From Actinomyces vulturis (lineage in GTDB: Bacteria > Actinomycetota > Actinomycetes > Actinomycetales > Actinomycetaceae), in the NCBI RefSeq assembly GCF_001687305.1, contig NZ_KV700385.1, forward strand, positions 664,523 through 728,522: a stretch of DNA of 64,000 nt, given 5' to 3'. This document shows positions 8,772-17,156 of this stretch, piece after piece. The position numbers and the translations under genes were made by a program. A model generated the notes under the pieces. That model searched no databases, was not told the DNA's origin, and saw only the letters and a program-made list of their open reading frames with translations. Each line of letters begins with the position of its first letter. Position 1 is the first letter of the stretch.

Positions 8772-10100
8772 ATGAAGCACATGCTCACGCGTCGTTCCGT
8801 CCTCGGAGCAAGCGCTGCTGCAGCTATTACCCTCGGTCTGGCCGCATGCGGCGGAAGTGGCGGAGCCAATAATGAGAAGGCAGAGGATGGCAAGTTCCAC
8901 CTGAAGTTCTCCACTTGGTCCGACGCTCCTGAGTTCAGCGCACTTGCCGAGGCATTCACCGCTGCTAACCCTGACATTGTTGTTGATCTTGTTGATTACA
9001 ACGCCAAGGAATATGACACTCAGTTGACCGCTGACCTTGCTGGTGGCACCGGCCCGGACATCATTACCATTAAGAACCTCTACAAGATTTTTGATTATGT
9101 CGAAGGTGGCATGGTTGCCGACCTGACCGACATTGCTAATGAGTACAAGGGTGACGATAACCTCTCGCTGTCCCCCCTCGAGATTGATGGTAAGTACTAC
9201 AACCTCCCCTTCCGTTCCGATGCATACGTGGTCTACTACAACAAGACCCTCATCGAGAAGGTTGGCGAGACCGTTCCCGACGGTAACTGGACCTGGGAAG
9301 ATTTCAATAACTACGCCATCAACCTCTCCAAGAAGTTCGAAGAAGCTGGCCTAGATGCTAAGGGCGCATTCATCCAGCCGTGGCCTGGCCTTGTTCAGGG
9401 CTTCGCCATTTCCCAGACTCCTGGTGCATTCGAAAGTGGTGCCGATCAGTCCGGTGATTTGGCCTACCTCAAGCCTTTCTACAAGAATGCCCTTGCTCTT
9501 CAGGACAACGGTGGTACTGAGACCTTCTCCACCGCACAGGCTGGCGAACTTCACTACAAGGCATTGTTTAACTCTCAGAAGGCTGCTCTTGTTCCGATTG
9601 GCACCTGGTTCATGGGTATGGCAGCCAAGGCTCAGCAGGAAGCTGCTGAGGCTGACAAGTTTGAGTGGGGCATTCTTCCTGCGCCTCAGGTTGATTCTTC
9701 AACCTTCTCCAAGCCTGTTACTTTCGGTTCCCCCACCACCGCTGGCGTGAACGCAGCTCTTGAAGGCGAAAAACTTGAGGCAGCAAAGAAGTTCGTGAAG
9801 TTCATGTGCTCCGAAGAAGCCGCCAAGGCCGTCGCTGCTGTTGGCGTTTCTCCTGCATACGTTAACGATGCTGTTGTTGACGAACTTTTCGCAGGAAAGG
9901 GCATGCCTCAGGATGAGTTGAGCAAGAAGGCATACTCCAACCGTGTGACCACCTTGGAAACCACTTTGACCAAGGAAACCGGCAAGGCTGTTCAGATCCT
10001 TACTGAAGCTCACTCTGCCATCATGACCGAATCCACTCCTCTGGATGAGGCCATCGCTACCGCTGACGAAGCAGAGAAGAACCAGGGCGTCGTTAAGTAA
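8772..10100 (+). CDS. ABC transporter sugar-binding lipoprotein
   Basis: Extracellular family 1 solute-binding protein of 442 residues that delivers a sugar or oligosaccharide to the following permeases. The signal peptide has a twin-arginine-like TRRSVLG and the lipobox LAAC with lipidated Cys26, so it is membrane-anchored. The mature part shows the bilobal binding-protein layout. ATG at 8772 follows AAGGAG. A 15-base-pair stem-loop separates it from the permease genes and would favour its higher expression. Ligand cannot be read from sequence; the neighbouring oxidative genes hint at something other than a common glucoside. Confidence 0.92.
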   Translation: MKHMLTRRSVLGASAAAAITLGLAACGGSGGANNEKAEDGKFHLKFSTWSDAPEFSALAEAFTAANPDIVVDLVDYNAKEYDTQLTADLAGGTGPDIITIKNLYKIFDYVEGGMVADLTDIANEYKGDDNLSLSPLEIDGKYYNLPFRSDAYVVYYNKTLIEKVGETVPDGNWTWEDFNNYAINLSKKFEEAGLDAKGAFIQPWPGLVQGFAISQTPGAFESGADQSGDLAYLKPFYKNALALQDNGGTETFSTAQAGELHYKALFNSQKAALVPIGTWFMGMAAKAQQEAAEADKFEWGILPAPQVDSSTFSKPVTFGSPTTAGVNAALEGEKLEAAKKFVKFMCSEEAAKAVAAVGVSPAYVNDAVVDELFAGKGMPQDELSKKAYSNRVTTLETTLTKETGKAVQILTEAHSAIMTESTPLDEAIATADEAEKNQGVVK

Positions 10101-10120
10101 TAGCCAATTCACAGTGAAGA

Positions 10121-10163
10121 AAGAGGTGGGATCACGTCAGATCCTGGTGTGATCCCACCTCTT
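10121..10163 (+). terminator. Intercistronic stem-loop after the binding-protein gene
   Basis: Perfect 15-base arms (10121-10135, 10149-10163) with a 13-base loop, 20 bases past the stop codon. It probably gives partial termination or protects the binding-protein mRNA, so that permeases are made in smaller amounts. Confidence 0.7.
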
Positions 10164-10185
10164 ATCTTTAAGGAAGGACCTTCGC

Positions 10186-11124
10186 ATGGCGGCCACAGCC
10201 ACCGCTGAAGTGAAGACCAAGCAGCCAAAGGCGTCGCGCTCGGTCTCATCAGCAAAACTGAAAAGGCGTAATACCATTGCGGGCTGGACATTTATCCTGC
10301 CCAACTTTGTTGGTTTTGCACTTTTCACACTAATCCCCGTTCTCACCCTTTTCTACACCGCCTTCACCAAGTGGAACGTCTTTGGTGACCCCAAGTTCGT
10401 AGGCCTTGAGAACTTCAACCGCCTCATTGGTGATGACAAGTTCTGGACCGCATTCTGGAACACCATGTACTACACGGTGATCCACGTTCCGCTGACTCTT
10501 GGTCTGTCGCTCGGTTTGGCACTGTTGCTTAATCAGAAGTTGCGCGGTCTTGCTTTCTTCCGTGCTGCGGCATTCTTCCCCTACTTCACATCCATCGTGG
10601 CTGTGGCTCAGGTGTGGAACATGTTGTTGAGCCCAGATAAAGGTCTGGTTAACCAGTTCATCCGCTTGTTTGGTGTCACCGACGCACCCGGCTGGACCAC
10701 CTCAACCACATGGGCTATGCCCGCCGTTATCATCGTGGCCACCTGGCGTGAAATGGGCTACTACATGGTGCTCTTCCTGGCCGGCCTGCAGGTCGTCCCG
10801 CCCGAGCTCTACGAAGCAGCCCGTATGGACGGCGCTGGCGCATGGCGCCGCTTCTGGAACGTCACAATTCCATGCCTCCGTCCAACCACTTTCTTCGTTC
10901 TGGTGATGTTGACAATTGGTTCGTTCAAGATCCTTGACCTCATCCTCGTGATGACCAACGGTGGTCCTGGTACCTCCACATTGGTGCTCTCCCAGTACGT
11001 TTACCAGGCAGGCTTTACGCAAGGTGAGTTTGGCTACGCCTCCTCAATTGCCTTGGTCTTGTTCCTTGTGTGCTTGGTCGTGACCGTTGTCCAGTTCATG
11101 TACAACCGGAAGCAGGAGGCCTGA
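10186..11124 (+). CDS. ABC sugar permease, MalF type
   Basis: A 312-residue inner-membrane permease with six predicted helices after a 35-residue cytoplasmic N-terminus. The EAA loop that contacts the ATPase is clear (EAARMDGAGAWRRF). SD-like GAAGGA lies 7-8 bases before the ATG. It pairs with the following permease. No ATP-binding gene is in this operon, so a shared MsmK/UgpC-type ATPase elsewhere is assumed. Confidence 0.92.
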   Translation: MAATATAEVKTKQPKASRSVSSAKLKRRNTIAGWTFILPNFVGFALFTLIPVLTLFYTAFTKWNVFGDPKFVGLENFNRLIGDDKFWTAFWNTMYYTVIHVPLTLGLSLGLALLLNQKLRGLAFFRAAAFFPYFTSIVAVAQVWNMLLSPDKGLVNQFIRLFGVTDAPGWTTSTTWAMPAVIIVATWREMGYYMVLFLAGLQVVPPELYEAARMDGAGAWRRFWNVTIPCLRPTTFFVLVMLTIGSFKILDLILVMTNGGPGTSTLVLSQYVYQAGFTQGEFGYASSIALVLFLVCLVVTVVQFMYNRKQEA

Positions 11125-11126
11125 TC

Positions 11127-12005
11127 ATGAGTGCTGCAGTAGCAAACGCAGAATCACACCAGCGCAACCTCAAAGGTAAGGAGGCTCTGGCTCGCGGCCA
11201 GCGTATCCTCGCCTACATCTTGCTGCTTCCCATGGCAGTGTTCGTTCTCCTCCCCTTCGTGTGGATGACACTGTCCTCTCTGAAAGAGAACGACCGGATC
11301 TTCACCGTTCCAGTCACCTGGTTCCCCGATGTGTGGCAGTGGCACAACTACGTGGACATCTGGTCCCAGTCAGACATGCTCACATGGCTGAAGAACACTG
11401 TGTTCCTCGCTGTCATCGTGACTATCATTCAGGTTTTCACGGGCTCCTTCGCAGCATACGGCTTCTCCCGTATCCGCTTCCCTGGACGTGACACGCTGTT
11501 CCTCATCTACATCGCCACGATCTCCGTGCCGTGGCAGGCCTACATGATCCCCCAGTACAAAATCATGGCTTCGATGGGAATGGTCAACAACCTGTTTGCG
11601 ATCGTCCTTCTCCAGGCGTTCAGCGCCTTCGGCGTGTTCCTTATGAAGCAGTTCTACGACACTGTTCCTGAGGAACTCTCTGAAGCAGGACGTATCGACG
11701 GCCTAAGTGAATTCGGTATCTACCGCCGAATTATGCTCCCCCTGTCAGTTCCGGCTATTGCTTCACTGGTTATCATCACCTTCACCAACACCTGGAATGA
11801 CTTCATGGGTCCGTTCATCTACTTGCGTAATAAGGACGTATGGACCATTCAGATTGGTTTGAAGAGTTTCATCGGTGAGTACCAGACGAACTACGCCGCC
11901 ATTCTCACTGGCTCCGTGATCTCCGTGATCCCGATTGCCGTGGTGTTCGTTCTTGGTCAGCGTCACTTCGTTCAGGGTGTGGCAACATCCGGCATGAAGG
12001 GCTGA
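11127..12005 (+). CDS. ABC sugar permease, MalG type
   Basis: A 292-residue permease with six predicted helices and the EAA loop SEAGRIDGLSEFGIYRR. ATG at 11127 follows AGGAGG by 7 bases and lies right after the stop of the MalF-type gene. The operon ends in a strong hairpin 15 bases downstream. Confidence 0.92.
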   Translation: MSAAVANAESHQRNLKGKEALARGQRILAYILLLPMAVFVLLPFVWMTLSSLKENDRIFTVPVTWFPDVWQWHNYVDIWSQSDMLTWLKNTVFLAVIVTIIQVFTGSFAAYGFSRIRFPGRDTLFLIYIATISVPWQAYMIPQYKIMASMGMVNNLFAIVLLQAFSAFGVFLMKQFYDTVPEELSEAGRIDGLSEFGIYRRIMLPLSVPAIASLVIITFTNTWNDFMGPFIYLRNKDVWTIQIGLKSFIGEYQTNYAAILTGSVISVIPIAVVFVLGQRHFVQGVATSGMKG

Positions 12006-12020
12006 TATCCCCCTGGCATC

Positions 12021-12060
12021 ACAGTGGTGGCCGCTCACGAATGTGAGCGGCCACCACTGT
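12021..12060 (+). terminator. Rho-independent terminator of the sugar importer operon
   Basis: Perfect 18-base arms (12021-12038, 12043-12060), a GAAT-type loop and a short TCTTATT tail. Confidence 0.85.
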
Positions 12061-12178
12061 TCTTATTGCCGCCATGTTTACTGACTGCCCAGCGTTTGGT
12101 GAACACGCAGCACATGCTTAGGCTGGGTAGTACGCGCGAACAATCAGTAAGTACCTCATCGAGTGACAGGATGACCCT

Positions 12179-12985
12179 ATGACGTCAGCACCTTCCGCAT
12201 CAGGGCATGGCATGAATGTGTGGTTCGGAGTGGGCTCATTCGTTTTTGCCCTTCTTCGTCTCAACGCTCTCCTGACCCTCACCATGCTCCCCATGCTTAT
12301 CTTGGTCATGGGGGCGGCAGATCCCTTGGGCTCCTATCCCTTCCTGTTTTTGTGCCTGTGGGCATCAAGTCCAGGAATTGCTGCTATGTTCACCGCCTAC
12401 CGTGACTGTCCTGGTTTGTCCTTCAGTCGTCATGATTCTCACGAGTTTCTTCGAGCTCAGCATGAAGGAGTCATGGCTTGGCCTTACTGGATTGCTGCTG
12501 ATGGTTCTGGGGTAGTGAAACCCTTCTTTCGCGCCTATCGTAAACTTGCTGTTCGAGCACTCATTTCTTCAGCAGTTACTCTTGGTTTCTCTTTGGCGTG
12601 TATTTTCTACCTAAGTTTTGTGCGCGTTCACGAATGGGGACAGTATGTTTCTATTCCTCTGGCGGTCGGAGCAGGACTAGGGATTCTTGTATGGCAGGTA
12701 GCACTTGTTGCTGTTGGAGAGTTTCCTAAGGCGCGCATGAGTGCCTTACTGCGTAACTCTTTTGTTCTTTCAGTAAAGACCATCTACTTAACCGTCATCA
12801 ATCTTGCGGTGTTGGCTCTGACGTTCTTTGCCGTTTTGTACCAGCCCATCCTCGCACTCATGCTTGCCTCTGGTTTGTTGCTTTACGTAGTTTGGGCAAA
12901 CTCACGATGGGCTCTCATGCCACTGATGCAAGCGCTCAACGATGAAGCACCCCCTGTTCCGTGTCATGGCAGCGATGATGTCTAA
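12179..12985 (+). CDS. DUF624 (YesL-like) membrane protein
   Basis: A 268-residue protein with about five hydrophobic segments and an LRLNALLTLTMLP N-terminal region typical of DUF624/YesL. The family is of unknown function but is habitually encoded next to carbohydrate ABC importers, as here. ATG at 12179 is preceded at 6 bases by CAGGAT, which could be a leaderless -10 box or a weak SD. It is separated from the importer by a terminator, so it is transcribed on its own. Confidence 0.75.
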   Translation: MTSAPSASGHGMNVWFGVGSFVFALLRLNALLTLTMLPMLILVMGAADPLGSYPFLFLCLWASSPGIAAMFTAYRDCPGLSFSRHDSHEFLRAQHEGVMAWPYWIAADGSGVVKPFFRAYRKLAVRALISSAVTLGFSLACIFYLSFVRVHEWGQYVSIPLAVGAGLGILVWQVALVAVGEFPKARMSALLRNSFVLSVKTIYLTVINLAVLALTFFAVLYQPILALMLASGLLLYVVWANSRWALMPLMQALNDEAPPVPCHGSDDV

Positions 12986-13124
12986 TATCGCGACTCGCTC
13001 TGAGGCATCAATCGGATAGTAAAGACGAGACAGCGACGTGGCACGAGGGAGCGTTTCAGAATTTCACCAACGTTTTCTCAGAGTGAAAACTCTCCTGTTC
13101 TCAGATGGTGATGTGGTCTCGAAA

Positions 13125-13147
13125 CATGTTTAAACGTGCACTAGAAT
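13125..13147 (+). promoter_or_regulatory. Promoter with embedded near-palindrome
   Basis: The 14-base near-palindrome CATGTTTAAACGTG (13125-13138) lies immediately upstream of the -10 box TAGAAT (13142-13147), a typical operator position. The -35 match is poor, suggesting activation or a weak promoter. It would drive the dehydrogenase-thuA pair. Confidence 0.45.
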
Positions 13148-13217
13148 GATCACATCTGCTCACAAAGCGACAGGGTTGTCCCTGAGCGCACACCATACGA
13201 TCCGGAGGGATCACTCC

Positions 13218-14219
13218 ATGACTTCCATCGTCATGTCGGTTGTTGATACACACCTACATAAGTTCTTCAACGAACGCGCACTTGATCGTTTGCGCGCACT
13301 GGGCGAACTCTCCTTCGACCCGGACCCTCTCAATCACGCCACCGAAGAGTCCCGTGCAATGCTGCGCGAGGCTGACATCGTGGTGACCTGTTGGGAAACC
13401 GGATCATTCGACGAGTTGCTCGATGATATGCCCAACCTGCGCCTCGTGGTCCACTCCGGTGGCTCCATCCGCGCAATCCTTGGCCCCGAAGCATTCGACC
13501 GCGGTATTCGTATGAGTTCCCAGACTCAGGTCAACGCAGAACCTGTGGCTCAGTACACCGTGGCCATGATTCTGTTGGCTCTTAAAGACATCTTCCACTC
13601 CCACCGCCGCTACGTTGAAAAGCGTGACAAGGACTGGCAGTTCTGGGATGAATTCGAAAACATCGGCGTGTACGGAGCAACCGTTGGTCTGATTGGTTTG
13701 TCCCGTATCTCTCGCCGCGTGATTGACCTTCTCAAGCCCTTCAACGTCAATATTAAGGTCCAGTCCGGTCACTTGAGTGATGACCAAGCGCGTGAACTTG
13801 GTGTAAGCGCCGCATCCATGGAAGAGATCCTCTCTACCTCCGATGTGGTCAGTCTCCACTCCGCGTCTACTCCCCGTACCTACCACATGCTCGGAGCTGA
13901 ACACTTCGCCATGATGCGCGATGGCGTGACCTTCATTAACACCGCTCGCGGTGCCATCTGCGATCAGGATGCCCTGATTGAAGAACTAAAGAAGGACCGT
14001 ATTCGCGCGATTATTGACGTCACCGACCCTGAGGTATGTGTCCCCGACTCGCCCCTCTACACCTTGCCCAACGTGTTCCTTACTCCCCACGCAGCAGGTT
14101 CCATGGGACGTGAACTGTTCAGCCTGGGTGACGGAGCAGTCAACGACGTGGCTAACTACATTATGGGCGGAACTGTAGCTGGCGAAATCCTCGCCAACGA
14201 GTACAACGGACGGGCCTGA
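13218..14219 (+). CDS. D-isomer-specific 2-hydroxyacid dehydrogenase family protein
   Basis: A 333-residue NAD(P)-dependent oxidoreductase of the D-2-hydroxyacid dehydrogenase fold. NTARGAI carries the substrate-binding Arg and LTPHAAG the catalytic His. The nucleotide-binding loop reads GLIGLSRISRR, so only the first glycines of the usual GxGxxG are kept, as in divergent members. GGAGG lies 9 bases before the ATG at 13218. The ThuA-like gene follows after 3 bases, so the two form an operon. Probably acts on a sugar acid or keto sugar; the exact reaction is unknown. Confidence 0.85.
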   Translation: MTSIVMSVVDTHLHKFFNERALDRLRALGELSFDPDPLNHATEESRAMLREADIVVTCWETGSFDELLDDMPNLRLVVHSGGSIRAILGPEAFDRGIRMSSQTQVNAEPVAQYTVAMILLALKDIFHSHRRYVEKRDKDWQFWDEFENIGVYGATVGLIGLSRISRRVIDLLKPFNVNIKVQSGHLSDDQARELGVSAASMEEILSTSDVVSLHSASTPRTYHMLGAEHFAMMRDGVTFINTARGAICDQDALIEELKKDRIRAIIDVTDPEVCVPDSPLYTLPNVFLTPHAAGSMGRELFSLGDGAVNDVANYIMGGTVAGEILANEYNGRA

Positions 14220-14222
14220 TTC

Positions 14223-14915
14223 ATGGCACAGCAACGCGTACTTGTCCTTGCCGGACGAGGCCGATACGAAGATCCTTGGCATGATCACGTCGCCGTCGCC
14301 CATCGCTTAGCATCCATTCTCACTGAGCGTGACTGCGACGTTACCGTTCGCTCTACTTTTCCTGACTGCGCCGAAGACATTGATACCTTTGACTTGGTTA
14401 TTGTCAACGGATCTTTGGGGCGCAAAGACCCTAACTTTGATGGCACCGATGAGGACTGGATGCCTTGCCATGAAAAGTTCAAGGCCTACGCAGAAAATGG
14501 TGGTGCTATCCTCGTCTACCACGTCGGAATCAATACCTTCACTGATTCCCCGTACTGGTATGACATTGTGGGAGGCCGTTGGAATCGTGGGGTGACTTAT
14601 CACCCGCCATTATCCGACGCTCATTTCCATGTCATCCCAGGGGTACACCCCATCACTGAAGGAATGACCGAAATCCTTGTTTTTGATGAGCGTTACACCC
14701 TCCTCGAACCTGCCGACACTTCCACTATTCTCGTTGACCAGCATGAAGCTGGATGTGAACACGCTAGCGTGTGGGTAAACGAGCATGAAGGTCGCCGTGT
14801 GGTGTTCGATTCGATGGGTCACTTTGTGGAATCTCTCGATTCTCCGACCCGTCTTGAACTCTTCCTTCGTGAAGTGAACTGGCTACTTAAACGTCCCGTT
14901 ATGGACGGCATCTAA
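14223..14915 (+). CDS. ThuA-domain protein
   Basis: A 230-residue protein with the ThuA glutamine-amidotransferase-like fold: LVLAGRGRYEDPWHDH at the N-terminus, DLVIVNGS, then ILVYHVGINTF where the amidotransferase nucleophile would be. The family is named for trehalose utilization through 3-keto intermediates in rhizobia, and members recur beside Gfo/Idh oxidoreductases and TIM-barrel isomerases, as here. It is cotranscribed with the dehydrogenase. Biochemical role is unproven. Confidence 0.82.
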   Translation: MAQQRVLVLAGRGRYEDPWHDHVAVAHRLASILTERDCDVTVRSTFPDCAEDIDTFDLVIVNGSLGRKDPNFDGTDEDWMPCHEKFKAYAENGGAILVYHVGINTFTDSPYWYDIVGGRWNRGVTYHPPLSDAHFHVIPGVHPITEGMTEILVFDERYTLLEPADTSTILVDQHEAGCEHASVWVNEHEGRRVVFDSMGHFVESLDSPTRLELFLREVNWLLKRPVMDGI

Positions 14916-14954
14916 ACATCAGCCAGTCACTGGTGTGAAAATCACATAGACGCA

Positions 14955-14991
14955 AGTGGGGGCCCAGAAGAATTACTTCTGGGCCCCCACT
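14955..14991. terminator. Bidirectional hairpin terminator
   Basis: Perfect 16-base arms (14955-14970, 14976-14991) between the convergent thuA-like and TIM-barrel genes. Confidence 0.85.
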
Positions 14992-15053
14992 AACGTTTCT
15001 TTGCGCAGCAGTGTACTTAGCGCAGCGACTTACTGCTGAGTGTACGCAAGGTG

Positions 15054-15953
15054 TTACTGCAGGTAGGGCAGCACATACTTGGCGTAATCAGCGCCGACGT
15101 GTTCAACGACCTCATCGAAGGGACGAGCCCAGATGTCCGTGTTAAAGATTTCCGTCTCCACGTCACCGGTGTAGCCAGCCTCTTTGATCCAGGTGGAAAT
15201 AGTCTTGAAATCGCAGTAACCCTCACCCACATAACCGCGAGAATTCAAAGTGTCCTCCTTCAGGGGAAGAACCCAGTCACAAATCTGGTAGGAGGCTAGG
15301 CGTCCTTCCTTACCCGCGCGCGCAATAGACTCACGCAACTGGGGATCCCACCAAACATGGTAGGTATCAGCAACCACGCCTACGACGTCGGAATCGAAGG
15401 GAGCAGCGAAATCGAGAGCCTGACCCAACGTGGACAGGCAACCACGGTCAGCAGCGAAAATCGGGTGCATTGGCTCAAGAACCAGACGCACACCGTGCTC
15501 CTTAGCAAAGGGAGCAAGATCAGCAAGTCGCTCAGCAATGCGCTCACGAGCAGCAACCACATCACGGTCGGCGTCAGTAGCATCCGGACGAGCGGGCTCA
15601 CTGGGAGAGGGATTTGCAGGCAGGCCGCCCACCACCATGATTAGTTCCTTGGTGCCAATGGTGGCAGCTTCGATAATCGCTAGACGGTTATCTTCAACAG
15701 CTTCCTTGGCGCGTTCAGGATCGTTAGTGGTGAAGAAGCCACCTCGGCACAGGGAAGAGACGCGAAGGCCAGCATCCTGGGCAATCTTGGCGGCCTGCTC
15801 CATGCCTACCTCCTGGACGCGATCGCGCCACATGCCCACAGCGCCGTAACCAGCGCGAGCGGCAGTATCGACTGCTTCCTTGAGGGTAGCTTTTTTAATG
15901 GTTGCTGTATTTAGGGAACAGCGAGAAAGATCGAAAGTGTTCGAAAGTGTCAC
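15054..15953 (-). CDS. Sugar phosphate isomerase/epimerase-like TIM barrel (AP endonuclease 2 fold)
   Basis: A 299-residue xylose-isomerase-like TIM barrel. Metal-binding positions typical of the fold are visible: LVLEPMHP (Glu), VVADTYHVWWD (Asp/His) and VETEIFN (Glu). Members include inosose isomerase/dehydratase, hydroxypyruvate isomerase and 3-keto-glycoside eliminases or hydratases. GTG at 15953 has GGAGG at 7 bases. It diverges from the SDR gene at 16184, so it probably belongs to the same catabolic set. Confidence 0.85.
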   Translation of the reverse strand: MTLSNTFDLSRCSLNTATIKKATLKEAVDTAARAGYGAVGMWRDRVQEVGMEQAAKIAQDAGLRVSSLCRGGFFTTNDPERAKEAVEDNRLAIIEAATIGTKELIMVVGGLPANPSPSEPARPDATDADRDVVAARERIAERLADLAPFAKEHGVRLVLEPMHPIFAADRGCLSTLGQALDFAAPFDSDVVGVVADTYHVWWDPQLRESIARAGKEGRLASYQICDWVLPLKEDTLNSRGYVGEGYCDFKTISTWIKEAGYTGDVETEIFNTDIWARPFDEVVEHVGADYAKYVLPYLQ

Positions 15954-16183
15954 GATGCGTCCTCCGTTGGCTTGTTGTGTCGCTTTCGATCATGACAATA
16001 TACCCTTGTAACAGGTTCTGAAACTGCGACGCCCCAACCGCCCCACAATGGTGTGGATAGAGCACCACTGCATTCGGTCGACGGCGTCAGATCACAACCC
16101 TCATATTGCCCATCTGAACACTGTGGTTCCACCCCTGGGAAGGTTTACTCACCCCTCCCACTCGTGGTCATAAGGAGAATCTC

Positions 16184-17029
16184 ATGTCTGACCCGATCGT
16201 CTTGCCCGTCCCTGAATATCCCGTCGCTATGGTCACCGGTGGTAACCGTGGAATTGGCCTTGGCATTACCAAAGAACTGCTTCGTCTCGGCTATGCGGTC
16301 AGCCTTCTAGCCACCCGCCCCGAGCCCACCGAACTCCTCGATGAACTGCGCGCACTCGAAGGTGGTAGCGGTAAGGTCTGCTACACCCAGGGATCTATTG
16401 ACGACCTCAGCGTTGGCGAAACCTTTGTCAAGAACACCATGGATAACTTCGGCCGTATCGATGTGCTTGTGAATAATGCTGGCGTTGCCCCCAACGTCCG
16501 TAATGACATCCTCGATGCAACCGCCGAATCCTACGATCGCGTCATGGGCATCAACCTGCGTGGCCCCTACTTCCTCACCCAGGCAGTAGCCAACGCCATG
16601 ATCGCCCAGCGCGACCGCGAACTTCAGGCCGCCGGTTACAGCGAAGGCGACGAACTCAACCACGAACGCCCCTTCGGTACCATCATCAACGTCTCCTCCA
16701 TCTCCGCGGAAACCGTCTCCACCAACCGCGGCGAATACTGCATCTCCAAGGCTGGCGTACATATGGCCACCCTCCTTTACGCCGCCCGCCTCGCACCCGA
16801 AGGCATCGTCGTTTACGAAGTGCGCCCTGGCGTAATTGCCACCGACATGACCAGCGGCGTGAAGGAAAAGTACGACTCCCTCTTTGCTTCTGGTATCTCA
16901 CCCATGCCCCGCTGGGGAACTCCCAAGGACGTAGGTAGTGTTGTGGCCATGCTTGCCGAAGGACGGGCACCTTACGCCACTGGTGACGTCATCAACGTTG
17001 ACGGCGGCATGCACATCGCGCGCCTCTAA
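16184..17029 (+). CDS. Short-chain dehydrogenase/reductase
   Basis: A 281-residue classical SDR. TGGNRGIG at about 19-26 binds the cofactor, NNAGVAP follows near 102, SSIS holds the catalytic Ser and YCISKAG the Tyr-Lys pair. Roughly 30 residues longer than the 250-residue norm because of an insert around 145-170 before the Ser. AAGGAG precedes the ATG by 6 bases. Expected to oxidise or reduce a carbonyl/hydroxyl of the island's substrate. A hairpin follows, then the FAD protein gene. Confidence 0.9.
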   Translation: MSDPIVLPVPEYPVAMVTGGNRGIGLGITKELLRLGYAVSLLATRPEPTELLDELRALEGGSGKVCYTQGSIDDLSVGETFVKNTMDNFGRIDVLVNNAGVAPNVRNDILDATAESYDRVMGINLRGPYFLTQAVANAMIAQRDRELQAAGYSEGDELNHERPFGTIINVSSISAETVSTNRGEYCISKAGVHMATLLYAARLAPEGIVVYEVRPGVIATDMTSGVKEKYDSLFASGISPMPRWGTPKDVGSVVAMLAEGRAPYATGDVINVDGGMHIARL

Positions 17030-17035
17030 AACTCT

Positions 17036-17066
17036 TGGTGGGGGCGCCGCACGGGTGCCCCCACCA
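17036..17066 (+). terminator. Hairpin after the SDR gene
   Basis: GGTGGGGGC (17037-17045) pairs with GCCCCCACC (17057-17065). The FAD gene follows on the same strand, so it may be partial. Confidence 0.55.
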
Positions 17067-17156
17067 CAACATCTTTACTTACTCATTGACCACAGTTCAC
17101 TTCTGCTGGAACGCACCATGCGGCGTCGGCACACAATCTTCTGGAGCATCTCAACG

